Of a stretch of DNA of 64,000 nucleotides, positions 52,889 to 64,000 are shown one piece after another (positions within the stretch are counted from its first letter, which is position 1; the number at the start of each line of letters is the position of its first letter). The notes beneath the pieces were generated by a model. It saw nothing but the letters and a program-made list of their open reading frames with translations, searched no databases and was not told the origin of the DNA. The stretch comes from Varroa destructor (taxonomy: Eukaryota; Arthropoda; Arachnida; Mesostigmata; Varroidae), in assembly GCF_002443255.2 (NCBI RefSeq), contig NW_019211456.1, positions 16,105,557 to 16,169,556 on the forward strand, written 5' to 3'. A program made the translations under genes and the position numbers.

Positions 52889-53002
52889 ATGGCTGAACGA
52901 ACTCCCGAGCGAGGGCCATTGACGGCGAATGCACCTGCTAAGGAGTGGCCGCCTACTCGTTCTGTCGAAAATCAAATGCAGAAGTCCGAAATACTCAGAT
53001 AA
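52889..53002 (+). CDS. Hypothetical 37-codon open frame
   Basis: ATG to TAA in a GC-richer island. The peptide begins MAERTPERGPLTANAPAKEW and ends QMQKSEILR. Its composition (P, A, E, T, R) is unlike chance frames here. No good donor follows, so it would be a small protein or a dead fragment. No family recognised. Confidence 0.25.
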   Translation: MAERTPERGPLTANAPAKEWPPTRSVENQMQKSEILR

Positions 53003-53099
53003 CATATGATTGTGCGGATGTGTCTATCGGGTTTTCGTCCTCTCGTCGCCTGCCTGTATAGTCCTCATACGGCCATCATGATGTGCTAATAATAATGGC

Positions 53100-55600
53100 C
53101 AAATTCCATGCTGGTTAGTTCTACACTTTGTTAAAAAAAAAAGAGCGAGCCAGACGATTAAAAGGTGCGACCGGTAAAGTCAGGCTTGCTAAAACAGTGA
53201 AACGGTAGCGCCAGCAATGCCAACGTAGTTTTTTCACGTGTCGACGTTCTGTCGTGATAAAACACTCAGCAATTTATTGACTCAGGACATGAGCGGGGTA
53301 GGTACTGGCGGCGTTGCGTTTATGTACTCCGTGCCCAACTGTTTGTAAATTATAACATTACAACCAATAGTAGTTGGCATCAAAATACCGCATGGAGCGA
53401 TTGTTTTATATTATTTATAATCGGAGCTGTTGAGAATGGCAAACGTTCCAAAACAACTAATTCGTTCATGCATTCGAAGCAAGTCGGCCATATATAAGTA
53501 CGACAGGAAAAAGGAAGACAAAATTCACATAAAATAGAGCTCAATTAGAACAGTTGAGGAAGAAGTCGGATTTTACCAGCATACTATTGGGTTCAGCTTC
53601 GAACGTACTTTTCCTAACCTATTACTAACTGTATTAATTCTTAACCTAAAGTAGTGCATTAATCATTTCTGTGACTGGCAATGCCAAGCGTGCCGTAGAT
53701 TCGCACTTTCGCAACAACACATATTTATTTATGTAGCTCTCTTTTTACTCTCTAAGGTTGACGTTTAGTCTAATGGTTATAGTACTAATCTATATATCAC
53801 CAATCAGTTTCGTATTTAGATTGTATTATTGAGACATATTATTATTTAGTTACTACGTAGTAACTATAATCAGAAATAGCACTTAAGCACCCACATTATT
53901 TATTTGTTATATTCTAATGTTCAATGTTATTCACTTTATAAATTATAAAAACTATTGTACAACAACATTTCAATATATTTACATAAGCAGGTGTGAACAG
54001 ATTGGAATTAGTAATTCTCGGGCTTGTTAAGATGCTTGGTTATCTAACGAAATCACGCGAAGACAGATACGTATTTGTCCCACAATTCTCGACAACTGAG
54101 ACAGTTTATGAAAATTACCATATATATATATATATATATATATATATCTTGAATCATTGCATCATTTGACTATAGCTAATACTCAAATTAAAGGTAATAA
54201 TAATAACAATAAATGTTTGTATTATTAAATGACTACTATCACTTATCCTGATGCAACTAGAAATCTGGGAAAGAATTTTCTTCATGTTCCCTTGTCTAAT
54301 TATGTACTATACTTGTAATAGGTATCAAGTCAGTCGTGCTTATGCACTCTATCAGTAGTCGCTTAGAAACCTCACATTTACAGGTTTAGCCATCGTTGCT
54401 AATGTAATTTTTCAAGTTGTTAAAACACATCGCACGGCTGCGTCGCAGAAATGAACATGCCGTTGATAAAATGTAGCGCGACAGAAAACCCGATCACGTT
54501 AGAATATTCCCATACAGAAAAAAGGCAAAGTACGATATGATTCGCGTCGTGCATACCGTAAAAATGTAACACTTATTTGTATGTGTTTAAATAGAGTTCT
54601 GAAAGTTTTCTGGGGGCCTATGAAAATAAGTGACTTCGGTTTATTAAAATTGTTAGTGACTGATTAATGACTGACGAACCCTTTTTTACCCTCTCTGCTT
54701 AAACCTTATATCATCACATTTTAATGCTTTTTTATTGGGTTTTCAGAAATTAGTCTTTCATCGATATATACAGGTAGAACAACTGACTTGCGTGTCGTCT
54801 ATGGTAGAGGAACTAAATTTCATCGTATGGTCATTGGTGGATTTAGCATATTTCGGCAAACGGGGTGTATTGAATGAGTGTAATTGAAACGTAAAACGTT
54901 CGTTATGAAGGCTGTCTCTAGCTTTCTTAGAAAAAATCAGCGTTACAAAATTTTCCTAAGGGATCACTTCCACTGCTTCTCTTAAAAATTGTCAAGGCAA
55001 TAGGCTATGATTGACAAAATACACTAAGAAGTAGAGGAAGACTTCGCTTTGTCTAATAAACATTAAAAAAGTGTATTAAATTACACAACAAATAAAGAAA
55101 GGCTGCTTATCTTAACATCTTCACCCAAGTCAATGCTTTAAATAGTCTGCCAACCAAACGAAGAATGATCTAACATGCTCACTAAACATATTCAAGTGTT
55201 TACTCCAACATCTTCTATAGGTGTTTCGTTACGTTCAGAGAATTTCGAATATTGCCAAAAGTTGCTTGAAGTCAATCGAACCGTATTAATAATTTACTTC
55301 GTGGATATATCGTTTGCAAGATAAAGGCCATTTCATATATGTTTACTAGTCGACTCTTGTGATTCCTATTGGTTGTGATTAATTGAACAACAATATTTGA
55401 AAATCAAGGAATCATTCGAAAGGATTTATACTAAGTCTATGACCAAATCAGTTATATTGTGTTGAAATGACTCTGATGAAAATCGTGCACAAAAATGCTA
55501 TACCAGGTGTGCAACACTTATTCACATTCGATATTTAGGTAGATCTCGTTAGCGCATTAGAAATAATTTAACTCATCCTACAATTTATATATAATAATAT
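53100..55600. other. AT-rich DNA without recognised genes
   Basis: Contains the 27-nt AT repeat at 54121-54147 and a weak A-box-like stretch near 53770. Nothing else supported. Confidence 0.5.
54121..54147. repeat. AT dinucleotide microsatellite, 27 nt
   Basis: The longest uninterrupted AT repeat in the window. Similar tracts lie at 5362-5378, 8031-8043, 8109-8126, 9554-9571, 14969-15002 (interrupted), 17066-17085, 26839-26860, 32068-32083, 48906-48921, 62364-62379 and 63891-63906. Confidence 0.9.
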
Positions 55601-55607
55601 TAATAAT

Positions 55608-55664
55608 CCAAATAGAAGAGTTTGTTGCCAATAATAATTATTGGCAACAAACTCTTCTATTTGG
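55608..55664. repeat. 57-nt near-perfect palindrome
   Basis: Two 28-nt arms, exact reverse complements, separated by a single A. The left arm begins CCAAATAGAAGAGTTTG and ends GCCAATAAT. There is no room for a normal hairpin loop, so as DNA it would extrude a cruciform. It is in intergenic DNA with no neighbouring gene. Confidence 0.95.
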
Positions 55665-57588
55665 AACAATATATGCAATCAAACGAGTGAAAATAATCGG
55701 TAAAATAGGTTAGAGAATTTGACCCTTATACACACCTTTAAGTAAATTATGTGCAAACTGAACAACCTGTTTCACAGTATCATAAATGCGAAGGACACCT
55801 ATTTTAGTTCATGCTAATATCTATTTTACTTAAATACTTTTTTTTTGGCTTTGAAGATACTTCTATGAACCATTTGTTTACGGTTCTTTATGAATATATT
55901 TGCTACAGTTAAGCTAGTTACTAGTGACTATGTTCTCAATATAATTGTTTAATATTGCCCTAAGCATACTGTACATGTATTGTTAATGTACCACTGGGTA
56001 ATGTGGACGACCCTTTACTTGTTCCACAGGTTACTCATTCATTGATCCCCCATTAACTCACTGATTTGGCACTATATTTCCGAAATAGACGTATCAACTC
56101 ATTTGTTAATCGCTGTTCTCCTACGCTCCCCCTAGATATGTTAAGGATATGTTAATGACTTCCTGCTGATCTCTCGTGTCCGTCTCATCATAACGTCCTC
56201 ATCATCATCATGGAAATACTATACAAAGCGTCCAGAACAAATCCGTCACTTGTTGTACTGCTTTCGTTTTCACCGGATATCCTTTGCCCTCGATCTTCAT
56301 GGCACCGGTTTCCGAATTAGCACCGTGTTGCCGAAAACCTCTATGTATGTAGAGGCAAACAGCAAGTTTGCTTTCCATTTGCCTGTAAAGTATCGCCACA
56401 TTTCCCTCCTTGCTCATAACCTGTGATGATCGTCGCAGCCGTAATACTCAGTAATCACTACATATATATGTGTCTTGCCGTTTTTCCATAGTCAGCAGTC
56501 GTCTAGCTAAGTTCTGGCAATCGATAAATGATAATAACAATAGCGTTATCAATGCATCCATGTGCCGTCGTTCGGAACACCAACAGGTCGAAAGAGCAAT
56601 AATAATAACAGTAAAATTCGTGCGATATCACCTTAACATAACTGCTACGATAATAGGAATGCTGGATGTTATATGTACGTTCGTATGTGTTAATAAATAT
56701 TGATTACTGCTATTGCGAGGAAAAGCGGGCGAGGGGAGGTCAAGTTATATCAAATTTTGAGTTATTATCATTCGAATAGAACGTCCGTTTGTCTCTGGTG
56801 TAACTAAGCGTTTTGGGCCTCTACGCAGTTAGTACCCTATGAAGGTGTATTTTGCGGTAGGTTTTTTGTACAGGCTTGGTATTCAATGGCTATTTTTTTT
56901 TATTGTATATACTTTACTATTATAAGAAGAGATATTCTTAGAAACTGTTTAGCCTATAAGGCTGTATCCCCTGAGTCTAGCACATATGCATTGAGCTTAT
57001 GTATGACTAGAAAAAAAAATGGCGCATACCGATATTTTTCGTCTGGTACTAATTCATCGTCTAACTCAAAGCACTAATCGTTCTATGAAATGTGGAGCAT
57101 TCCCACACTTCTGCCGCTTACGTCCATATTGCACTTACGTCCATAATGAAGGCATACAACTTTTCTAACTGACACTGACTGAATAACCTTAGCACATCTG
57201 TCTACGGCAGAATCTGACCCATGAAGTGTCAAAATCTATTTAGAATTCCGATACAGTACCAAACAAGGAATACGTAAGTAATATGTACGGATTAAATAGT
57301 GCCTTCTTGTCATTCTTAATTAGTTACAATAAAAGCTATTTCCTATGCGGATTCATTGAACTAGAAATAGCTGCTAGCATCATTTCAGCCATTTTTCTTA
57401 CAAATGTAAAGAACATCCATAAAGGCTTTCCGGCGAATCAAATATTGGCCTTTTCTATAGTTTTTTCTTTTGTATTAGCTAACTCATTCATAAAACCCAC
57501 AAAGTCTTCACAAATATCATATACTCAAAGTGTATTTTCGACATCCTTTCGTGTGTTAGCTAATATCCTTACTGTGTATTGGCTCTAA

Positions 57589-58074
57589 GTATGCGTGCCC
57601 CGCACTTCAGAACCACTAAGAAGACCTTTGCCCGGCATCGATTGGCGTCAGCCTCAAGCAAATGTCACCCGCTCCGGCAAAGGCAAACGGTGTTATTCTG
57701 GACTACTTGTATTCGGAGTAGACGGTCATAAAGTTAAAGGTTAAACTAACCAACAAGATGGAGTTAGAAATCTTGTATTTTTTCTCGCATATCATAACAC
57801 CCTCATGACAATAATATCAACGAACTAATAGCTCCCTTGCCATGAAAGCGATCTTGTATTTTGTATATTTTGTATTCGTTAATTCATCGATTTCGTCTTG
57901 AAGTGTTGATAACCCTTCTTCTTGGTCTAAAGGGTCTTCGACGGCGCAAATACACAAACTAACAAAGGCGGTACCTAACTGATCTAATGGTGTTTGTTTT
58001 CGTAGAAAAACAAACAGACAAAAGCTAACAAAAATACCAGATGATACATCAGTTGACTGAGAAGTTTTTAGCAC
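57589..58074. other. Coding-like islands on both strands
   Basis: Plus strand 57589-57744 is open and GC-rich with VPRTSEPLRRPLPGIDWRQ. Minus strand 57817-58074 is open to TGA and includes AVEDPLDQEEGLSTLQDEID. The second could be a last exon of a gene starting at 60273 on the same strand. No splice chain was proved and no family recognised. Confidence 0.25.
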
Positions 58075-60094
58075 GGCGCCTATGCGTTGTCAATAGTACC
58101 CATTAGACAAATTCTGCTTACGCATACGCAAATGTTTAGTAAAAGCACAGTCCATAAACCACTTCATCATATTCCTGAATGTCTGCACGACGCTTGCTTA
58201 ACCGAAGTATTTATTTCATATCAATAAGTTATTACTTAAATATTGTAGCTAGTTAACGTTTTTTCATGATTCTATCTACACACGTTTACGTTCATCAAAA
58301 GAATCTATTTAGTGTTAAGTGCGCGGTCCCGTTCCTCCTTGTATCATCGCCAGATGTCGCTAGCTGCATTTGTAAAACAGACTCGTTGGTTGCCAAGAAG
58401 GCTTCACAAGTGAACTCACTCTAACCTAAAATAAAATTAAAAAAACTTAAAATTGATCATAATACGTAGCCGTAGCACGGTTCTTCTGCCAGCTTGTCAA
58501 TTCCCAATTAATCGAACATTGCAATGTTCTTGACCACTGTTTAAAATTGCCCAAGTTATCGCTATCATGGGCATACGAAGTGTTCCAACGTTTGCAGCGT
58601 TTCATATCGGTTCGTTTATTAGTTGCCGATATGGACTGAGTTCGCGGTTGTATCAGTAAACAGTTATTTACTATCTACAGTTAGACTATGCGTTCGTATG
58701 GAATTGCCTGCTTAGATTAAGTGGACGGTTTTGATGTCCGCGCTACTATCGATCATGATGTTCATTAATATGACATATTATTAATATTCGAAATAAGCTC
58801 CGTTATCTAATTTGTTGTCATTGTATATTTACAAAAATTTACTGTTTTATAGTAAGATATAAAAACTTCCATGTTTTTTTATCAGATGCTTGTTTTAAAA
58901 TATTATACTCCCTTAGAAATGGGCCTCAACCACTTCCAAGTGATTCTTACGGAAAACATGGATAGAACCATTCTGAGTGGTTTCAAATCAAATACTCGAT
59001 CGAGCTATTTCACTGAACAAGATAATGAATTCGTTCAACTATGACGATATGCTTTCTCCCAAGATTGCCTGACGTAGGAGAGACTAGTTCTATCAAATAC
59101 TTTGTAGAGACGAGCAGAAGTTTTCTGTACCATGGAAAAATAACGCCTAGAATCGTCCAGACGGCCCTACCTCGTTGGCAAGCTAAATGGTGGCAAAACG
59201 TCTTGATGCTTAGCCGTAGAACGGACTCAGCACTTAACGGTCAATTAGATTTGAACACCTCGCAACGTGGCGAAGGGGAGATACTGTCTACTCAATTTTG
59301 TTGGTGCTTTGCCTAAACACACGAATACGAACAGGCAAAACGGGGTTCGTAAGAATAGAGCCCCTAGAGGAAATCTGCGCTTATATACGTAGAGCTTGCA
59401 TAAACGAAAGCAATTGACCGCAGCTATGAACAGTTTTATGTTCGCCATCAATTGCGTATAGGCTTGTTGAATGTGAGTTTGCGTTGAACTCGGCGGACTA
59501 GACGAGACCCAGTGATTAATAAAAATCTGGTGCTTCTGATGATATGCATCTATTCAATATTTAACGCTCAACAAAAATAAACAAGCTTACATTTACTAGA
59601 AAATACACGATGTTCCGAAGAGACCTCATATTAATCAACAACGTACATATCAGATCCTCATACCAACACAGCAGTTGCCCTAGCTGAATAATGGCAGTAA
59701 TAGCAATCGAGGCAATAGCATACGCCTTCGTAGAATGCTCCGGTAGCTACTATAATAAACACAGATTCCATATTGCACTAGCCCAAGCTAAACTAACAAA
59801 ATAAGGATGAGCAAGAATTATATAGAAAAAAAATTTACTGTACAAAATAACAGCGCCGGACTAAGTAGAATGTCTGGGCTTGTCGTTGAAGCCGGCAGGT
59901 CACCGTGGCCCCATCACGCTCCAATCGTAAGAAATATCGACCTGGCGATCATGGTGATATACCATTTCGTCTTAGCATTTAGATACTGTATGTATAGTCA
60001 CTCTGAAGAAAAAACTAGCAAGTGCCTCTTTCTGGCAAAGATCTTAATTAACGTATGTATCGGAAATCGTATTCTGTATTAAAGTAAAGCTTAC

Positions 60095-60273
60095 CTAAAG
60101 CTACTACCATAGACATTTTTGTTGACAACTGTTTTAAGTTCATCGTTGCTTGCCTTCATAGACAAATGTCGCCTAGTGCTTTTTGTCAAGGACGGTGCAC
60201 CAAATACGAATTTATCTATTCGGCTTCGTATAAGCGACCTCTTTGACGATGCTTGACTCCGTTTATAAGACAT
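60095..60273 (-). CDS. Possible first coding exon of an unrecognised gene
   Basis: From ATG at 60273 the minus strand reads 59 codons plus two bases to a strong donor AG/GTAAGC. The peptide is basic and serine-rich: MSYKRSQASSKRSLIRSRID, then FVFGAPSLTKSTRRHLSMK and DELKTVVNKNVYG. Composition and the donor argue for a real exon. The next exon would have to enter in phase 2; I did not find it with confidence between 57.8 and 60.0 kb. The basic start resembles nuclear or chromatin proteins, but that is only a composition argument. Confidence 0.4.
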
Positions 60274-61169
60274 GGTCTCATACAAGTTAAAAAGCTATTG
60301 TGCTGTTCTAAGACAAGATAACACAACAACGCCAATAGCTTTCCGCATCATAAAAGCAAAGTCATTTACCGATGAACTAATCATTGTTAGATTTTACCAT
60401 CAATAAAAAATGGGTAGCAATAAAGGATAGCGATCATAATACAAGACTAAGCTCTCGACAAAGTGTGGAGTAGTTTAATGTTGTTCAAAATGATCGATCG
60501 AGTAAAAACCCTAGCCAGCAAGACTCAGCTCAAGTATCTTTGTTGACTTATAAGCCAGATGCAGCTGTTCCGTGCAATGATGCTAAAACTGTAGGGTGGC
60601 AATCAACGTTAAAAATCTAGCTACTCTCATTGACTGTTATGTGCATTGGCTTGTTTACTATTATATCAGTATAATTTTCAATCGATTAGAATCAAGGGGC
60701 AAAATAAATTGTCTAAAATAGGTCGTTTAATGATTAACACTAACGCAGTGTGACAACCTCGTGCAAATTTGACTTTCCCTTGTGCGATCGGATATACAGT
60801 ATTCCCGTCCTAACGTGTTTTGTGGTACGTAGATGTGTAAATTTGCAGAACAAATTGGCAGTTTCAATAGGCCCGGCCTTCATCTTCATCACCGCCAGCG
60901 AAATGTGGAACAGGCCTTCGACAGCCATAGAACAATAGTATTATCAGAAAAATTGTTCAATCATTGTTCAGTGGGACAGGGTGCATTATATCCATAGGCT
61001 GTGGACAGAAAAGCGCCTACAGCTCCGGCTAAGCAGATTTCGCAAACAAGTCAGGCACAATCGTAAAGGTTCCAATACAATTTTGTTTATACTATCTGCA
61101 TCCTACATGCCTCGCCTACTGAGCTACAGGTTACCATGTGAGCTGCTGACGCTGTTTCTTTTGGCCTGA

Positions 61170-64000
61170 CATGAAAGCTAGCAGAAGCAGTCAGTCAACA
61201 GTGAGTTGTCAAGTTTCTGAAGGCGACGCAGTAGTGAACAACATTGATTTTGGTCTGACACTACAGCCTGTCAACGAGTAATGAGGGTTTAGCATGTTTT
61301 GCTTAAATAAGCAATCGCCTAATAAGCCCAGCTCCAAAAAAAAGTAAAGAACAATGTCGGATGAGCCGGCCCATTACTAATACACAAACTCTCAAAGTCA
61401 TCTTAGACGTTTACCATTAGCGGGCGTTTGTAAAGGAAAATTTTATGTGCTTAATGGAGGACATACTGCTTAAGGATTATTTGCTTAGTTTAGCAAGAAA
61501 CTACGAATCTTAATACACGCAAGTCAATATACTAAAATAAAGCACCAATATAAATTGTCGAAATACATGAACATCGAAGTAACAAGCCTTGAAGTAGGTT
61601 TATGCTTAACAAACGCATTCTTTATTCATTCTTGAATTGTTTTAATGCATAGAAAAATGCAAAAAAAAATAAATGGCATTACCTAATTTCCTCTAACTGG
61701 TACATCTATCCCTGTGTACAAATAGGCCCATAATAGATGCTGATGAAACGTAAACTGTAGGTAGATCATGCTCACGCCCCATTTCACGGTGAAAGTTAGC
61801 GGATCCAAAAGCCTCTGGCATTACTCTGAATGCACTACATAGTGTTTCCATGTTCTGAAATTTTAGTTTTTATGGTCACTAAAAACAAAAAGAACAATAG
61901 AGTAAATCAATTATGTACAAGATTAAAGCAGAAGATGGTTAGCGTTAATAAGAGCATGAACCGCTAACCAACAAACAGTTACGCCAATTAGTCATTTTTA
62001 ACTAAAAACGAAATTGGTAATCTTATAGCAGACGCAAGAAGCACAATGTTAGATTTCATAGACTTTCCTGAAAGGGACTAGCTAAAATCAGCATTTACTC
62101 TTGTTATGAGGACAAGCCTAACAACAGCTTATTGTTTAACCAACGGAAGAACGACATTCATGACATATTAGTTTGTCATATTGCCAATGAACCAGTTTTT
62201 TTTTTTTATCTAGTTTGTAAGATCAACATCTTCGGTTTAAACTCAAGATTGCAATAAAAGACCACTTACTTTTGGATGTATTTTCTACTAAAAAGATTAC
62301 GTTTCACCTTTGCATGCTTCAGTTCATCACATTTGAATTTAAGCTAAAAGCAACAAGAAACCAATATATATATATATATTCATTCGATGGACTAAATTCC
62401 ACCATTTATCAAAAGTGAATTTTTTATAATTATTTTAGAAAATCCAAAAAATACGGTGTTCTGACACAAAAAGCATAGTCAACAAGAATCTAATTTTCGT
62501 GTGGGGGCTACATAGAGTCTTAGCGAAGTTTATGGAAACTCAATCAGAACTAGTTCAGCTTTACTATATATCACGTGACTATGTGTTCGTTATCGGAAAT
62601 GGGACGATCCTGAATATTTTACATATGTGTGTGAAAGTCTGTTTGTGTCTTGAGGTATTAAAAAAAAACCCAAGATAAACCTTGGTGAATAAATAAAGTT
62701 TTTTTTTTCCTTTTATTGGTCGCTATAGGATACATAAAAAGACAGGGAGGTATTTAACAATGTCCATGTCGAAACATCGTCGAATACAAAAATATGAAAT
62801 GAATAAAATTCTATGCATAATATATGTTTAATAGGTATCTGGCTAATATACTACTTAATCGTAGACAATTTGTCCACATAATTTATTATTAATGTTTCTA
62901 AATACAAGGGAGAGTGTTGTGTAGAGAAACGTCGACAATTCGTTTTCCTTGCCTCCAGTACGAACTACATATACAGAGCGACTATTTAGGATCATTATGC
63001 AGTGACGGACATCGCTTTGGACGTTTTCACAGATGGAACTGTAATCGATTGTATCATCTATATAATGTTCGTATGTACGTACAGTTGTGAGGTGTAGTAG
63101 ATGTAGCAGAAAGATGATTAGAAGATTGAGATTAAATGAGTGCATGGATAAGTTGCTACAGAGCCTAAAAGTGAGTCTTCGTGTTCATCTTGCACTTCAC
63201 TACTAACACGTCACCGGATTATAGTTAACTCCTAATTTCCCTAGCTGAAGATTTCCACTGATTGCTGTACGTGCCGCAAATTGTCTACAAAGCTTATTTG
63301 TCGGAAAATACGCGGGAGAGCTTAACTCTGTTATAATTTATTGACGAAAAGTAAAGAGACAAAAATGAAAACAGGACAACCCACTTTTAGTACGTTAAAT
63401 CACGTTGTTCATATATATAAAATGTTCTAGCATTTTATTTTCCTGGCTATAAATAAGAAGTAACAAGAAACATGATTTTATCACCTCTAATAGATGCTTT
63501 AGGATTTTGTGCATTAAACAACTAAATTTTTGGCTTAACACGCGTCTATTGTTTCGAATGTAGTAAGTCGCATGTTTCCTCCTACGATAAATGCAGCGAC
63601 TGTAGGAGCTAGTCTTTGTCCAGATATATTCTACGAGGTCGTTACGTTGTCACTGTGTTTATTAGAATGTTGTTAATTTTTAACGTAATTTACCTACAAT
63701 ACTGTAAATGTGTGTGGCCAAAGTTACTACTGAACTATTTCACCAGCATAATAATTAGTGCTTGTCATTCGTATTATTCATCCACTCCTTGTCTAACCAT
63801 TACGGTAATTAATACCATTCGTATTGTTGTTATTATCCTATTCTCAAAATATCTCGTAGCTATAATACTAATATACTCTATGATTCTTAGTATATATATA
63901 TATATAAGAGCTGTAGTAGAAAAACTATATTGATATCTTATTGTTACGTATGCGTAGCTGCTTTAGTCTTAGGTCGCCATTTGACGTCGTCAATACGATC
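61170..64000. other. Gene-poor AT-rich DNA at the right end
   Basis: Two AT repeats (62364-62379, 63891-63906) and scattered A or T runs. The 105-codon hydrophobic frame at 63616-63933 reflects AT-rich codons and is within chance. Confidence 0.5.

Noticed and set aside
53758..53830. A-box-like GTCTAATGGTTATAG suggesting a tRNA
   Set aside because: No B box, T arm or acceptor pairing follows.
60740..60928. Minus-strand frame with FHISLAVMKMK, faintly like a TBC-domain helix
   Set aside because: No acceptor before it, no donor after it, and the resemblance covers one short helix only.

Overview
This window looks like nuclear DNA of an arthropod, possibly a mite or another chelicerate. The grounds are animal gene families, spliced genes with long AT-rich introns, an arthropod-like anion-selective Cys-loop receptor, many AT microsatellites and a decayed mariner/Tc1-type transposon. 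The species is an inference. About 80 percent of the window is AT-rich DNA with no recognisable gene.

Layout, left to right. (1) 1-8902, plus: the 3' half of a ligand-gated chloride channel subunit in four exons (M1-M2, M3, a 55-nt loop exon, M4). The ligand-binding half lies outside the window. (2) 8903-18859: mostly empty DNA with possible 3'UTR at its left end. (3) 18860-24018, minus: an unrecognised spliced gene. A long exon and two 174-nt exons join in frame, with an alternative last exon and a probable upstream exon. (4) 24108-26359, plus: the remains of a coding sequence, in one frame, broken by many stops. (5) 27660-27895, minus: a possible last exon. (6) 31108-31968, plus: HINT1, complete in three coding exons. 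(7) 34177-34261, plus: a tRNA-Glu-like gene carrying a 13-nt internal tandem duplication. (8) 41115-43619, minus: ALIX/PDCD6IP in one uninterrupted exon. (9) 44379-48487, plus: PDAP1 in four exons, head-to-head with ALIX; its second intron holds a mariner/Tc1 relic. A long inverted repeat and a 100-N assembly gap follow. (10) 49000-64000: sparse, with a 57-nt near-perfect palindrome, a possible first exon on the minus strand at 60095-60273 and a few doubtful coding-like islands.

The recognised genes are ordinary housekeeping or signalling genes: a chloride channel, a purine-nucleoside phosphoramidate hydrolase, an ESCRT adaptor and a small acidic phosphoprotein. Nothing in the sequence suggests they form one pathway. 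The unusual material is in the structured non-coding DNA and the unidentified minus-strand gene.
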